A stretch of 64,000 nucleotides of DNA from Siphonodentalium dalli (GCA_032622095.1 CP136061.1:9268447-9332446); one strand, 5' to 3'. Counted from the first letter of the stretch, positions 42,785 to 55,598 are shown. The notes: generated by a model from the sequence alone, not told the origin. Translations and numbers: made by a program.

Positions 42785-44370
42785 TAGCCTTAGTCCCATT
42801 GGGACAGTCACACCTTTAGTTTAGTTTGAGTTTGTCAAATCACTTAACATGCGTATTGTTTTAACATGTTTAGCCTATTATTTGTCATGTTTGTATTTAG
42901 TGGAGCGGACCGAACCGATTTCAGAGAGTTAAGTCAATTAGGGACCACACACAAGCTTGTGATACATCATTTAGGTTATGACTTTCCGCACAAGGTAGGA
43001 CCCGGTGTGAAATATACAAATGATGCAACTCGAGATGATTTTTAGAGGATTAAGTGCCAAAATTCAGCAAAAATCCCTATTTTTGTAAAAATGCGGCAAA
43101 ATGAGAAATAAAAGTATAGAAACGCGACCATTTTGCACTAAAATATTGTAAGCTACATACCTCTAGATATTTACTATGATAGTGTTACAATTTCTTTGAT
43201 ATATATCAAGATTTTTTGGATTTATTGTAAAAATAGACAAAAAACAGTGCAATTTTTCATTTTTTTTGCCTCACTTAATGGGCAAAAAATAGCAGTCTAC
43301 ATACTTATAAATTCAAAGTATTGAAATGTCATGATTTCGTTGATAGATGTAAACATTTCTTAAATTTACTTGGAAAATAGACAAAAAATCTTTTATTTTC
43401 AGTTGTTTTGCCCCTCTTAACAGGCGATTATTCAATATTGCATTGAATGGAGATCCCATATATAATCTAGAAACTTGTGGAAATATATACCGCATATGAT
43501 TGTAGGATAAATATGTCATTCTTTGTCATAGGTGCTATGTGGTTGAAGATTGTTTCTCCCCACTCCAACATTCAGAAGAACAAAATCTGTTTTTAGAAAA
43601 TTTGGTATGGCAGAATACAAAAGCACAAGAACTCTGATTATTTTTGTGCTATTATATTGCAGTCTACCCACTTCAAGATATACATTGTGATAACGCTATG
43701 GTATCATTGGCAGATGGCAATATTTCGGAGTGTTCTGGTGAATGTAGAACGAAAAATCGTGAAATTTAAACTTGTTTTGCCCATCTAAATGGGTGATAAT
43801 TCAATTCCAATTTGAACAATGATCTAGGACAAACTCTCAAGAGTTGACGAGACACATAATGTATATGAATGTTGTCGGATTTTATCATCTTCTGTCGCAT
43901 TTGTTTGGTTACATTATTGCACCCTTCACCCCAATAATACAATACATCGCAAGATGAGACAAACACGGAATATTCCTATATACATTTATGCTACACATAC
44001 CTTATCAAGCTGAGGCGTTTGGTAGTTACTTCAGTTGAAGAAATTACATCATTGTTTATGTTTGCTTCACATAATATAACTTCACAGTTGTATAAGATTA
44101 TACGTATTGGGAGCTTTAGTGATTGTTAATAGCCAGGATCAGCCACACGTACATGTAACTTTTAACGTGTGTTGCCATTGCCAACGAAATCACCTGACTC
44201 ACATGACCATGCCAACACGTACACCGTCATACCATTTAGAAGTTTTATGTCAAATATGCAGCATTGCGAAATGTGTATCAGAGAGGTGTCAATCTGAGAA
44301 CCTGTGCTTAGTGAACTTTTGTTAAATTCTTCAGCAGCGGTGACCAATCCGTTACTTTTCCCAAAAGGGT
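42785..44370. other. intergenic sequence without recognised genes
   Basis: Weakly repeated blocks occur at 43260-43840 (TTTTTTGCCTCACTTAATGG, TTGCCCCTCTTAACAGGCGA, TTGCCCATCTAAATGGGTGA), spaced roughly 130 and 370 bp apart. They suggest an old tandem repeat. Confidence 0.35.
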
Positions 44371-44378
44371 TGTTGGTA

Positions 44379-44581
44379 CAGTAATGCCCTAAATAATTGA
44401 CTCCTTGACCATGACAGAATTATGGGTAATTTTTCAGGATTTAGTTGAAGATATGGCTTGTTGCCAATCATCGGAAAGCTCTCAGTGAGAGCTTTCCGGT
44501 GAATGGCAACAAGCCATATTTCTTGAAAAATCACCCATAATTCTGCTGTGGTTAAGGAGTCGATTATTTAGAGCATTACTG
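44379..44581. mobile_element. foldback MITE, Tc1/mariner-type, complete
   Basis: The ends CAGTAATGC and GCATTACTG are bordered by TA (44377-44378, 44582-44583), with a hairpin centre at GAAAGCTCTCAGTGAGAGCT. Confidence 0.8.
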
Positions 44582-44872
44582 TACGACTTCCTTTAAATAT
44601 AGCATCCTGGAACCTTAATTGTTTCCTCGCGATTGTTTCCCCCATCATTTTTCATCGCCTATGTGCAAATGTAAGATGTTCTATAGTGAGCAGCTAATGT
44701 GTCTGCTCGGAAACAGTATATTTCGATTGAAGCCATTTTTATCGACGGTTGCACTGTCGATAGTTTGTCTCTACCACCGGATTATAGTTTACACGTTCTA
44801 CTACAAGTTGGGCCGATATATCAAAAATTTTAGCTTTTAAATCACATTATTTTTCTCGCCAAGTGCATATAT

Positions 44873-45934
44873 TAGAGGTGCCACGATTACTAATTTTGAT
44901 AATCGATAATCAGTCATCATTAATCGACAATAATCGATTAATCGAACCTAATGTTAATAACATCAGTGGAAGTATTCTGTGATATGGGGTATTGGCTGGG
45001 TGCTGGTTAACTGCTGTCGCTGGTTGTTTGAAATATTGGCTGGTGTAATTGTTATGTTAATCAATTGCAGCATAAACCATCTGTAATGACTACTGAGCAC
45101 AATGTATTCAATACCAGCACAGTTCTCGGCGATGTCATGGTTATAATATTTGGAGTTCATTAGAACTAACGTAGCAATCAGTGTTATGAATAGCCAAACA
45201 TACAAACAATATAAAAGTAGGAATGCACGATGGACCGTCAGTGTTTCCTAAAAAAGTAATCTAATTTTACGGAAACTAGAAGTTTCAGAAAACTCCCTGA
45301 GCGTGGATAACAATCCCAAAGGTGGGCCCCCACCCGCAAATTTCAGGACTCAGAACAAGTTAAGTATATGATAATAGTTAGATTCATTCAGCAGTCACAA
45401 CACGATAAGCGATAGTATGTACCAATACCATCTAAGTATACCTATGCGAACAAAGTTTACTCACAAATCACATCGCGGAGAACATCACTGATTAAAATGC
45501 TGTAGGTTCCCTGGTTTTCGAGAGAATGTCAATCAACTCCCCAATGGTCCCAATCAGATTCAAGGGCGAGTGCATTCAGTTCATTGATCACAGTGATTGT
45601 CGGCAAATTCAAAGACATAGTGCCGCCTTTCTTGTAGAAATATACAACGATGTCGCCATACTTTCAAAGCTGCAGTGCCGCCAATTTGTAGAATATAAAC
45701 GACCCGAAGAGTAACCATGTCGCATCATCAAATGAACTGCCGACTGTTTGCAAGATATATTAGTAGTACTCATGTTGTCGGAATAACTTTGATACCACTC
45801 GGTTGTAGTTTAAACTGTGTAAAACAAATGCGGTATTCAAGAATACCGGCATTTTCCAACATCCGAAATAAATAAAGCAGATTAATCGACGATGGAAATG
45901 GTAATAGATTATTTGATTAATTGTGGCACCTCTA
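44873..45934. mobile_element. hAT element with 8-bp target duplication, non-autonomous
   Basis: The ends TAGAGGTGCCAC and GTGGCACCTCTA are flanked by GCATATAT on both sides (44865-44872 and 45935-45942). Close to the left end are repeated AATCGA motifs (ATCGATAATC, TAATCGACAATAATCG), and fewer near the right end. No transposase frame is recognisable in the 1,062-bp body, so it depends on an enzyme elsewhere. Confidence 0.88.
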
Positions 45935-46212
45935 GCATATATCTATAGCAATACTAGAATAACACAAGTTACACATACGTGTGGTTGAACCTGGATATTA
46001 TGTGTAATGTGATTGAATATACAGTGAAATATAATAACTGAAAACTGCCAACACAGCTAAAGATAACTTACGGCAGTAATGCATGGTAATGCAATGCGCT
46101 AAAAACCACTGCATGGGTTCCTGTTTCCACCAAAACAGAGACAGTCCATATTTTAGTGTGATTTCGGGAAAATGGAAATTCCAGCATATCTATTGCTATG
46201 GCACTATGGTAT

Positions 46213-46790
46213 GTTTTTAGCTCACCTGAGACGAAGTCTCCGGTGGAGCTATAGTCATCACTACTCGTCCGTCGTCCATCCGTCCGTCGAGCCGTCCGTC
46301 CGTCCGTCCGTCAACAATTCTTTAAACATCTTCTCCTCTGAAACCATCAGACCGATTGGATTTATATTTGGTGTGGATGTTCCCTAGGTGACTCTTATTC
46401 AGATTTGTTCAAATGAGGTCACCAAGTCAAATAGTTTTGATGTCAGGACCATAACTATTTTTCCACATAGTAATTCTTAAAACGACTTCTTTTCTGAAGT
46501 TGTCGGGTCGAATAGGTTCATATTTGGTATGAGGGTACCTTGGGTGACTGTGGTTCAGATTTGTTCAAATGAGGTCACTGGGTCAAATGTGGGTGGGGCT
46601 ATGGACATAAATCTGATTTTTTAATTTTGTTTTTCGATTTAATTTCTTGCTCAACTTAACCCAAAAAAAATAAAAATATATATATATTTTATTTTTAATA
46701 AATATTTTTTTTTTATTAAATAATTTATTTTTTATTTTTAAATAAAATAAAAAAAAACTCATTAAAATTTTTAAGAACCTATGACTTTAC
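46213..46790. repeat. GTCCGT-type repeat with TTTAGCTCACCTGAG hairpin end
   Basis: The hairpin TAGCTCACCTGAGACGAAG with GTCTCCGGTGGAGCTA is followed by a CGTCCGTCCGTCC microsatellite and blocks such as ATATTTGGTGTGGATGTTCC. A nearly identical copy begins at 54483. Confidence 0.8.
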
Positions 46791-47608
46791 ATCTTTGGGA
46801 GGGGGAGGGGAGGTACCTCTAGTCACTCCACTATATTTGATTGAAATCAGGGGTTTTGTGAGATAACGACCCATTATAATCTCACAACTTGATTCAAACT
46901 ATAAGAATGTCCCAATATATAAAACCACAAACTCAGATATTCGTGTTCGGTTCTTAACGAAACCTCACACGTCTTACTCCCAGCGAAGACATACACACAA
47001 TGAAGATGGCTCCCAAATATGGTCAAGGAAGATGACCATAACAGAGGAACCAATCCCGATGTGTATTGCCAAACGCCTCATCTAATATGCATCCCAAATA
47101 GTATATGAGAAACAACCACATCCCATCACCTCATGCTTTCACTAGACTCATCTCATCTCGAGGTTATATCCAGGCATCACCCACACCAGGCATCACCCAT
47201 TCGGGGACATCACTTCGCGGCGACTCTTGATCATTATATTTGTACACACTGCATATCTTATTCACAACATAATAAAGACTTGTACCTACTATATCTATGT
47301 GTTCATTACCTCACAGTTTGGGAGAAAGCAGGAACAGACAGATGTACAGAAATGTTCAGTAAATTACTTTAATATCCTTGTATTCTCACTACAGCAAGCC
47401 ACCCATTTGCTCTGATGGACACATGTTTATAAAACAGTGCCACATGGATAGATAACAACTGCTATGCCATAGTGCTCTCCATCCCCAGAGAGTGTAATTC
47501 ATGTCATTCATAATTTAAATGAGATTAATGGTGTTATCAATGAAGCACCCTTGTTGTTTACATTATCACTCTGCGGTCATTAAAATCAGATTAATTTCAT
47601 TTTCTGCA

Positions 47609-48038
47609 AGCTTGAATTAAGAGTGTCTGGCATTTGTAGAATGAGGTTCCCAGAGGGTGAATTTAATTATGTTGCTCCACACAGCAGGCTAGCATCACCA
47701 AATACACCCTCTGATGACCTCATTCTGCTTAGGCCTCATCTTCTGGGAAGTATCTAAGAGTCTCAAATTAACATTTTTAGCTGCTTTTTTTCCTTCTGTT
47801 CAGATTCTATATCCCCTAATTTGCAGAAGATAAAATGCATAATTGAGGTGCCCAATGGGTGTGCATACATCGCCAACTTCAGCTGGAGAATTTCTATCTG
47901 TCCCTAGGTCTCCCATAGCAGTTGGGGATTAAGTAAAATTAGGTTCCCAGATTGTGAATTTGGTGATGCTATCCCACCTTACAGAATAGCATCACTACTT
48001 TCACTCTTTGGGGACTTCAGACACACTGAATTCAGGCT
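47609..48038. mobile_element. palindromic repeat with AAGCTTGAATT ends
   Basis: The outer arms AAGCTTGAATTAAGAGTGTC and ACACTGAATTCAGGCTT enclose a smaller hairpin (AGAATGAGGTTCCCAGAGGG with the inverse near 47720). Better copies are at 55341-55598 and, half, at 56022-56145. Confidence 0.6.
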
Positions 48039-48039
48039 T

Positions 48040-48480
48040 GGCTGTTCCAATATTTTCTTAACAACCACTTATCTATGTGAACTCATTATACCTAATTATG
48101 AACAAACAATGGAGGTATATTGCTGTTGTTGGATTGAAACTGTCGGTCTGTCAGAGCGTCCTTCCATCCATTGGTCTGTCCATCCAATCCGTCAACAATT
48201 GTTTTCTTCTCGAGATCCATATGAAATCCTTACCTGTAGGCGACTCACGTTCAGATTTGTTCAAATAAGTTCATCGAGTCAAAAGGGAGGGATGCCAGGG
48301 CTGTAACTTTCTCCCTCCATAGTAATTCTAACAACTATTACTTCTCAAGAACCTTCAAGTCTATTTAGCTTATATTTGGTATGCAGCGTCGTTCAGATCT
48401 GTTCGAATGGGGTCATTTTTTGGAAAATCAATTAACTTCAACTCTTAAAAGCCACTGTTTAAAATTACTAGATGAATAGA
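48040..48480. repeat. decayed GTCCGT-type repeat
   Basis: GGTCTGTCCATCCAATCCGT is followed by ATATTTGGTATGCAGCG-like blocks. A paralogous stretch lies at 55640-56020. Confidence 0.55.
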
Positions 48481-49990
48481 TCTCATACATGGGGATTCAT
48501 GTTTGTTCAACTAGGGGCAGAGGTAAGAGTTATAGCTCCCCCACCCACACTACCTGTATCTATGTTGTATGCTACTGTTATAATAATATATCGATTCCTC
48601 TTGAAAATTTCATTTCTGATACAACATTAGTTGTAGATTAGATTTTCACACCAAAAATAAAAACCACACTTAGACTCACTATATGAATAGTTCTCATAAT
48701 TTGATTTTAATTTCCAACTAGTATGTTTTTAAACCAACAGTCCATATTTGCCGACTTCATGTTAAACTGTTGTAATGGGGTACAAATTTTGACTTTATGG
48801 GACATGTCAGGCTGGAAATACCAAAAAGTTTGAGAGCTTGAAGCACCCATTCCAGTTATCAAATTTCAACATAAGAGGGATGCGCAAAATTAATTTTGTG
48901 AACTTAGGACTATGGAATGGTTAAGATTATCTTGTTTAAAAGGGGGTTGGAGATTTGACAGTAGTGTGCACTTTCAAGGTGAAGAGCCCGGCTCATCAGC
49001 AAATCCCGAGCTACATGTATAGCCCTGTTTAGAACTACTTGTCTTAACTTGTTTTGACAAGTACTGACTGTGTTAGTCTTCAAAGTCCCTTTCTTCTCAG
49101 TCTTTACAGTAGGTGAACGTCTCCACAGTCATTGACTGTCTTGTTTAAATAAAATTGGTGTTTCAAATATAAATATGGCAGCCAAAATGGTACCAAAAGA
49201 TAAAACAATTGGCAGTAATTCGCGCATCCTCTGTGGCGTTCTTGCTATTTGGAAAATATGGCTGTCTGTGAATCACTAATGCATTAGGTTAGTTCATTGA
49301 AAAATATGACATGACGTATGCCGGAGTCTGGCTTTGCAAAGACATTGGAAGGAGCAGTGGTTCATGAATTGATAAAGATATCATTTGCGACAGTTCTATA
49401 AAACGGAGTATGCTATCATCTAACTGAATGTGGGGATGGTGAAGATGGTCAACAAGAATCCCTATCGTGATCCCTATGTGATTGCCGGTTTGTTCGCCGA
49501 AACACGCCGATACTCTGATACTCATACACATTTGTCTGGGTAAAATGACAATGAAATATTAGAGAATTATTATGAAACCTTAAGATCAGTGATTAGGATT
49601 CTTGTAATTTTTCGAAGGAAATAAGTGTAAACAGTAAAACTATAAATTAGTTGTTTCGCTATAATACTACTTCTGCATATTTACATGTATATGCACATTT
49701 GTATTAAGCGGAAGCACAACTTTACAACAAAACTACCATACCTGCACAATTTTTGCCTAGATTTTCGAAGTTGGCTTGTTGGGTTGTTTGGAAGTCAATC
49801 TGCTGACAGTCCTATTGTTGAAGTTAATACATCATACCGAACTATTGTTGGTTCACCTTGAATCCGCTAGAATCCAAGCAACTACCAAACATATCCTGAT
49901 ACGTGTGACTACTGCCAATGGTTTTATTTTCTGGTACTGTGTTGGTGGCCATCTTTATCTTTAATTGAACACCAATTTTAGTTCAACATA

Positions 49991-50203
49991 CAGTAATGCT
50001 CTAATTAATCAACCTCTTAACCACAGAAGAATTATGGGTAACTTTTCAGGATTTAGTCGGAAATAAGGCTTGTTGCCATTCATCAGAAAGTTCTCGACGA
50101 GAGCTTTCCGATGAATGGCAACAAGCCATATTTCCGACTAAATCCTGAAAAGTTACCCATAATTCTGCTGTGGTTAAGAGGTCTATTAATTAGAGCATTA
50201 CTG
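49991..50203. mobile_element. foldback MITE, Tc1/mariner-type, complete
   Basis: CAGTAATGC and GCATTACTG ends are bordered by TA (49989-49990, 50204-50205), with the hairpin centre at GAAAGTTCTCGACGAGAGCT. Confidence 0.8.
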
Positions 50204-50250
50204 TACCATAGTACTACTGATGGTGTCTAGTCACTTATTAGGCAGTTATA

Positions 50251-50358
50251 CAGTAATGCTCTAAATAATTAAACTCCTTAACCACAGCAGATTTATGGGT
50301 AACTTTTCAGGATTTAGTCGGAAATATGGCTTGTTGCCATTCATCGGAAAGCTCTCAC
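50251..50358. mobile_element. half of a mariner-type foldback MITE
   Basis: Only the left arm, from TA-CAGTAATGC to CATCGGAAAGCTCTC, is present. It stops at the hairpin centre. Confidence 0.75.
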
Positions 50359-50526
50359 TGAATGGAGAGATTAGGAATGCGGAAAGTTTAACTGTCTAAG
50401 CTATACCAGAGGTCAACTTGAAGATTGGGATCAATTGGATTAAAAATGATGGCTGTAGGGTGTGTTGAAGTATTTCCATGATGGCCGCCAGTAGCAATGA
50501 TTGTCAACCAAAATATTTCATATTTA

Positions 50527-50634
50527 CAGTAATGCCCTAAATAATCAACTCCTTAACCACAGCAGAATTATGGTTAATTTTTCAGGATTTAGTCAGAATT
50601 ATGGCTTGTTGCTATTTATCAGAAAGCGCTCAGT
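50527..50634. mobile_element. half of a mariner-type foldback MITE
   Basis: The left arm only, from TA-CAGTAATGCCC to CAGAAAGCGCTC, again ends at the centre of the hairpin. Confidence 0.75.
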
Positions 50635-50769
50635 ATCACACTCTAAGTAAAATGCCTTTTCAGCAATTGGGTTGGTGTCTGTCATTTTGCTGGTAACAGG
50701 AACCGGGTGGTATTTACCATGCATGCCTACCGTATTAAAGTTATCATTTGCTATGTTGGCACTTGACAG

Positions 50770-51154
50770 CTTTCGCATAATGAACTACTACACATATGAA
50801 TTACGAATAGGGTGCTACAGGTACATTACTAGAATATGTGTTCTTTCTATCAGTTGTCGATTTTCAATATCCGTAGTTACGATTACGGATTCGAGAAACC
50901 AAGTATATGGGCACGCAAAATTTGTGTGCATTCATCTAGTGTATAACTGACTATATTTGACATGTAAACAACACAACTAATACAAACATACTAGATTGAA
51001 CGCAATGGACGCCACTATTTTTTCCAAAATGGACTGGTATAGTAGTCATTAAATCTGTGAAAATGTGTTTAAACCGTATGAAACACATAAGACTACACTA
51101 TAAGCTGTTCGTAATCATTAATTCTTATATGTATAGTAGTTCATTATGCGAAGG
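50770..51154. repeat. inverted repeat
   Basis: TTCGCATAATGAACTACTAC at 50772 is mirrored by GTAGTTCATTATGCGAA at 51135, with imperfect pairing further in. The spacer is about 290 bp. Probably a decayed foldback element. Confidence 0.6.
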
Positions 51155-51577
51155 GGTTGTTCGTATTTATATTTCACTGTATATTTGATAACTTTACACA
51201 TATTAACCATCAATATACCAGTACTTCAATTTGTTTTGATGGCAGCTACATACGCATTTATAAATTTTTTTTATTTATTGTTATTTTTCAAGATTCGCCT
51301 TTGTTCGTATTTCGTGGTAATTTTGCAAAACCTCTCTTTACATATATAATCCCATACAACTGTGAAGCTATCATGCGAAGATAACATATGCAATGGTGCA
51401 TTTTCTTCAACTCAAATAACTTTTCATCATCTCACCTTGAGAAAGTATATGTATACTGCTTGGATGTATATATATATAGTCATATTCCATGTATTCGTCT
51501 CATCTTGCGATTTACTGTAGTATTGCATGGGGTAAGGGATACATAAATGTAACCAAACACAGCAACTATGACAGTAC

Positions 51578-51725
51578 ACAGTTGTCGCCCTTCTTCTCGG
51601 GAGACATTGAGATTTGTCACCCACTCGAGAATGGAATGTCTCCCGAGGTGCGCTCCGAGGGAGACATTCTGTTCTCAAGCGGGTGACAAATCTCGATGTC
51701 TCCCGAGAAGAAGGGCAACAACTGT
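51578..51725. mobile_element. GC-rich palindromic MITE
   Basis: ACAGTTGTCGCCCTTCTTC and its inverse (ending GGGCAACAACTGT) enclose paired CGGGAGACAT and TTTGTCACCC blocks. A broken relative with the same blocks lies at 61620-61690. Confidence 0.72.
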
Positions 51726-51891
51726 TTTGTTATCCGATTATACCACAGACAAAATCCTTGCAATCCACACGCACGATGTTGCACTGAGTCACAAGTGCTT
51801 TATTTCCCTTATGTATATTTTCAGTAACTACTTATCGTCCTATAGGATTTCTGTTCCATAAACAATAGTCAAGCGTTTGATTAATCATAAT

Positions 51892-52297
51892 TTATTTACG
51901 ATCATTTTGGTGGTTTAATCGCCAATATCGGTCCATGCCATATAATCCATATAGGTATGTTATCGTCTTCTGCAATGTGGCATATTCAATGTCGTCTTGT
52001 GCGCGGAATTTACTCGCGTTGTTTATTTCATAACGGTCTTCCCCGAAAGCTATTGGGAAGTTGTCGATTTCATTAATGTACATTCATATGTGTAATTGCT
52101 CCCAAGTACATGGCGATCCTCACACAAAATACTTCTATGATCACATTGCAGACATCGCGGATCGGTCTGATATCATGGATAAGCGAACAGTACCATTCAT
52201 TTGCGACATACGTATGCATTACGTTGTCTACCAGCAAACATTCATAACCAACCAACCATCAAGGGATCCACTCTTTCAACCTTGCACCATAAGATAG
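51892..52297. other. stretch with gene-like ORFs on both strands, unrecognised
   Basis: A minus-strand frame (MYINEIDNFPIAFGEDRYEI..., 51892-52083) and a plus-strand frame (...VHGDPHTKYFYDHIADIADR..., 52061-52297) have better codon character than their surroundings. An in-frame stop precedes the minus-strand ATG directly. No family is recognised; it may be a captured or decayed coding fragment. Confidence 0.2.
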
Positions 52298-52680
52298 ATA
52301 GATAGATCTTTATTGCACGACCACAAACAAATACATTCGGGTATGGCAATATACATGTACATGTACACATACAAAAAATAAAGAAAAAAACAGACATATA
52401 ACATGGTATGGAAATCAATGGGTAATATACAAGCATAAATTGTGAAATATAAAGTTTGTGTCCAGCATTGGCCCGTTATTGTCACATTATTCGCGTCTTA
52501 AATAAGAAGCTGTCTGAATAAAATTACTGAGGGCCCTATTACAAAGTCGATCATCAACAGAAAAAAGAATACGTAGTTTTGCCTTAGCGTCAAGTTCCAT
52601 GAAATTTGTTGTAATTTGTTCCATTGTTTCATTTCGGCCAATTTGGCTGGTTACTTCATGTGAGTTTTTCATCTGACGTG
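52297..52680 (-). mobile_element. 3' end of a second LINE, 5'-truncated
   Basis: On the minus strand a frame ending ...LRILFSVDDRLCNRALSNFI and then YLRRE-stop (52487-52672) looks like the extreme C-terminus of a LINE ORF2. It is followed by about 180 bp of 3' UTR, an AATAAA signal (near 52315) and a short ATCT repeat tail (52297-52312). Microsatellite tails fit CR1/L2-type elements. Confidence 0.5.
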
Positions 52681-53327
52681 TGTGTCGGAATAATGATATG
52701 GAGGATTTATGTAAATGTTAGCCCAAACTACATTTCCAAGTAACGATGGTTTTGTTGTTTATTTTGAGGAATAATACCGCGTCAGATGAATTCAGCCCAA
52801 ATATGTTAACAGTTGTCGTGTAAAACATTCGGCAGTAAGTTAGCGTTATTTAGTATTTGTGGATGTCCTTTAACATGGGGAAAATAGACTACTGCGCTTG
52901 AACGAGCATGTGAATTGTCGTATTTAATGTATAGCAACTTTATAATCAATAACAGAGGCATTCTCTGTCAAATAAGGTCGCTCTATTTACGATACCAATT
53001 GGGGAACTTTGTGAATTAAATTACGCGTAAACTTAACCTGCTGCAAATAGAAAAGGTGTCGGAATTGGCGTACTCGCCTCAGGGCTAACTCGCCCCAATC
53101 GGCGAGTGCCAACTCGGAATAAAAGGCCAACTCAGAATAAAAGATGCATACGGGGTGTTATATGGCGTTTGGTCCATTGTTTCTCAATGAATATTATTGA
53201 AATTTGGTGTATATGTCCGGGCTGGGACATGGAATACAACAACGTTTGAATTGTTTTTAAATTTACAAATTTGTTGATTTTATTCATTTTGTTTTCGTTC
53301 TGAAACACACTATAAAGTGTATATAAT

Positions 53328-53634
53328 ATAATAACGAACACGAGACATACATAATTTATAAACTGTTAACAAAAGATATCAAATTCAATACATGACAAAG
53401 ATGACTCAGTGGAGTTTATAAAGTGAACATAAAAACATTGAGGTAAGAATCTTTTTAAGGAATGCAACTTTATTTAATGATAATAAACACATAAATTAAA
53501 ATAACAAACATGAGTCATACATGATTTATAAACTGTTAACAAAAGATATCAAACTCAATACATGACAAAGATGACTCAGTGAAGTTTATAAAGTGAACAT
53601 AAAAATATTAAGGTAAAAATCTTTTTAAGCATTA
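53328..53634. repeat. tandem duplication, period about 171 bp
   Basis: TTTATAAACTGTTAACAAAA and CATGACAAAGATGACTCAG occur twice in order, with about 90% identity. Confidence 0.8.
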
Positions 53635-53639
53635 CTAAA

Positions 53640-53925
53640 CCGTTTAGCACAGTCCACTTCACTCATCCGATCATCACTAAACTTCATATTTATCTTGATA
53701 TTGATCTATCAGATGAGAGCTATCAAATATTTTTTTAATTTTATAGGAAAAAATGGTCGCCAGCGGCCATATTGCATTTACGTTATATGTTATCGCGTCA
53801 TGTCGATATCTAGTATTAGTTAGAAATTTCACCTTTCCAGATTCATAATTGCTCAATTGACTGTAACAGATGGAATTATTCCCCTCTTCGGATAGAGTGT
53901 CACTGAAACTTTATTTTGTCAGACT
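53640..53925. repeat. decayed unit of the satellite-carrying element
   Basis: The blocks TCGCCAGCGGCCATATTGCA and GATAGAGTGTCACTGAAACT correspond to the unit core and the right end of the 5091-7050 family. Confidence 0.55.
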
Positions 53926-54482
53926 GTCTGTATAGTCACTGATTATATATGGCAATAATCTGTAAAAAGATGTAGCACTATTTTATTTTATATTTACATG
54001 CAGTGCTGTTTTTATACAACAATTCTAATCCCCCCTAGATCATCATGTGATCGACCATACATCGCGCGAGGACCTGGTTGAATTAAGGGGGGTTTTATGG
54101 ATAACTTCTGTCCTCAAGCTAGATTATACTTATGACATTTAATGGCATGTTTCTAACGTGGAGGGTTAGATATGCTTGAGACACCACCACTCTTCAATTC
54201 ACACCAAGTTATCAGCTGTCATATTCGGATATTAGAACCCATAGCCATGATATATGGTTTATTTTGTGTATACTAGTAATATTGTTATTTTCAGTACCTT
54301 TATATACCAGTACTGTGTATAACAATGCATATAAATTAATCCATGTATACATGTATATTGATTCAACGGATTCAGTGGTTTTGTCCATAAGTCTATCAAA
54401 TATGCGGGGAAAACATGGCCACAAGCAGTAGTCCCTGTTAAATTTCGAATTTGAATCAATTGGCACACCCTGCAGCCAGCTT

Positions 54483-54985
54483 TTATTAGCTCACCTGAGA
54501 CGAAGTCTCCGGTGGAGCTATAGTCATCACTCCTCGTCCGTCGTCCGTCCGTGCGTCCGTCTGTCCGTCCGTCCGTCCGTCAAACTTTTTTAAAGCATCT
54601 TCTCCTCTGAAACCATCATACCGAATTGGTTCATATTTGGTGTGGATGTTCCCTAGGTGACTCTCATTCAGATTTGTTCAAATGAGGTCACCAAGTCAAA
54701 TAGTTTTGATGTCAGGACCATAACTATTTTTCCACATAGTAATTCTTAAAACGACTTCTTTTCTGAAGTTGTCGGGCCGAATGGGTTCATATTTGGTATG
54801 AGGGTACCTTGGGTGACTGTGGTTCAGATTTGTTCAAATGAGGTCACTGTGTCGAATGTTGGCGGAGCCAGTGACATAACTAAACAAAAAAAAAAACCCA
54901 AAAAAAAATATTCAGATTTAACTCCTTGCTCAATTTAACACACAAAATGTTTTTAATAATTTTTTTTTTATAACATGTTATAAAA
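54483..54985. repeat. GTCCGT-type repeat with TTAGCTCACCTGAG hairpin end
   Basis: This copy matches 46213-46790 at about 95% over the first 400 bp. It includes a longer GTCCGTCCGT tract and the ATATTTGGTGTGGATGTTCC block. Confidence 0.85.
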
Positions 54986-55340
54986 TTTGAAAAACTCACA
55001 TAATTATAACATCCTCTGAGTTATGAAACTTCAGTCTTCAATGAAATCACAGAAACTTTCCATTACCCACCCCCACCCTCACATGACCCAGGACCCCACC
55101 CTGCCAACAGCCCCTTCACCCATATCATATCACAACTTACCTCTCTCCAGAAGCAGTTATTATATCTGCCAATATTATATCTACAAGAGGACTCAGCTTC
55201 ATAGAGACACACAGTCAGGTCATTAATTGAGATCAGAATGACAGATTAGAGATTAGAATGTTATTGGACAGGTTTGTGTAAACACTGCACTAGCAATGGT
55301 GCTTGTTGTTATTATCAAATTAAAACAAAATTATTTTCTC

Positions 55341-55598
55341 AAGCCTGAATTTAGTGTGTCTGACATTTGCAGAATGAGGTCCCCAGGGGGTGATTTAGTG
55401 TTGCTACCCTGTACAGCAGGCTAGAATCACCAACTTCAACAGTAGAACTTCAATCTGTTTCTAGGTTTCCCATGGCAGTTGAGGCCTAATCAGACTGAGT
55501 GTGAATTCAGTGATGCTAGCCTGCCTTGCGGAATAGTGTCATTCAATTCACCTTTTGGGGACCTCATTCTGCAAATGTCAGACACTAAATTCAGGCTT
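55341..55598. mobile_element. palindromic element with AAGCCTGAATT ends
   Basis: AAGCCTGAATTTAGTGTGTC and the inverse GACACTAAATTCAGGCTT enclose paired GCAGAATGAGGTCCCCA and TGGGGACCTCATTCTGC. A right-half copy lies at 56022-56145. Confidence 0.75.

Noticed and set aside
44107-44325. Cys/His-containing 72-codon ORF
   Set aside because: The spacing of Cys and His does not match a zinc finger type and nothing around it supports a gene.
46172-46207. ATG with a short hydrophobic frame (MEIPAYLLLWHY) before a GTATGT donor
   Set aside because: It resembles a signal-peptide exon, but it ends in a repeat, and no downstream exon could be matched.
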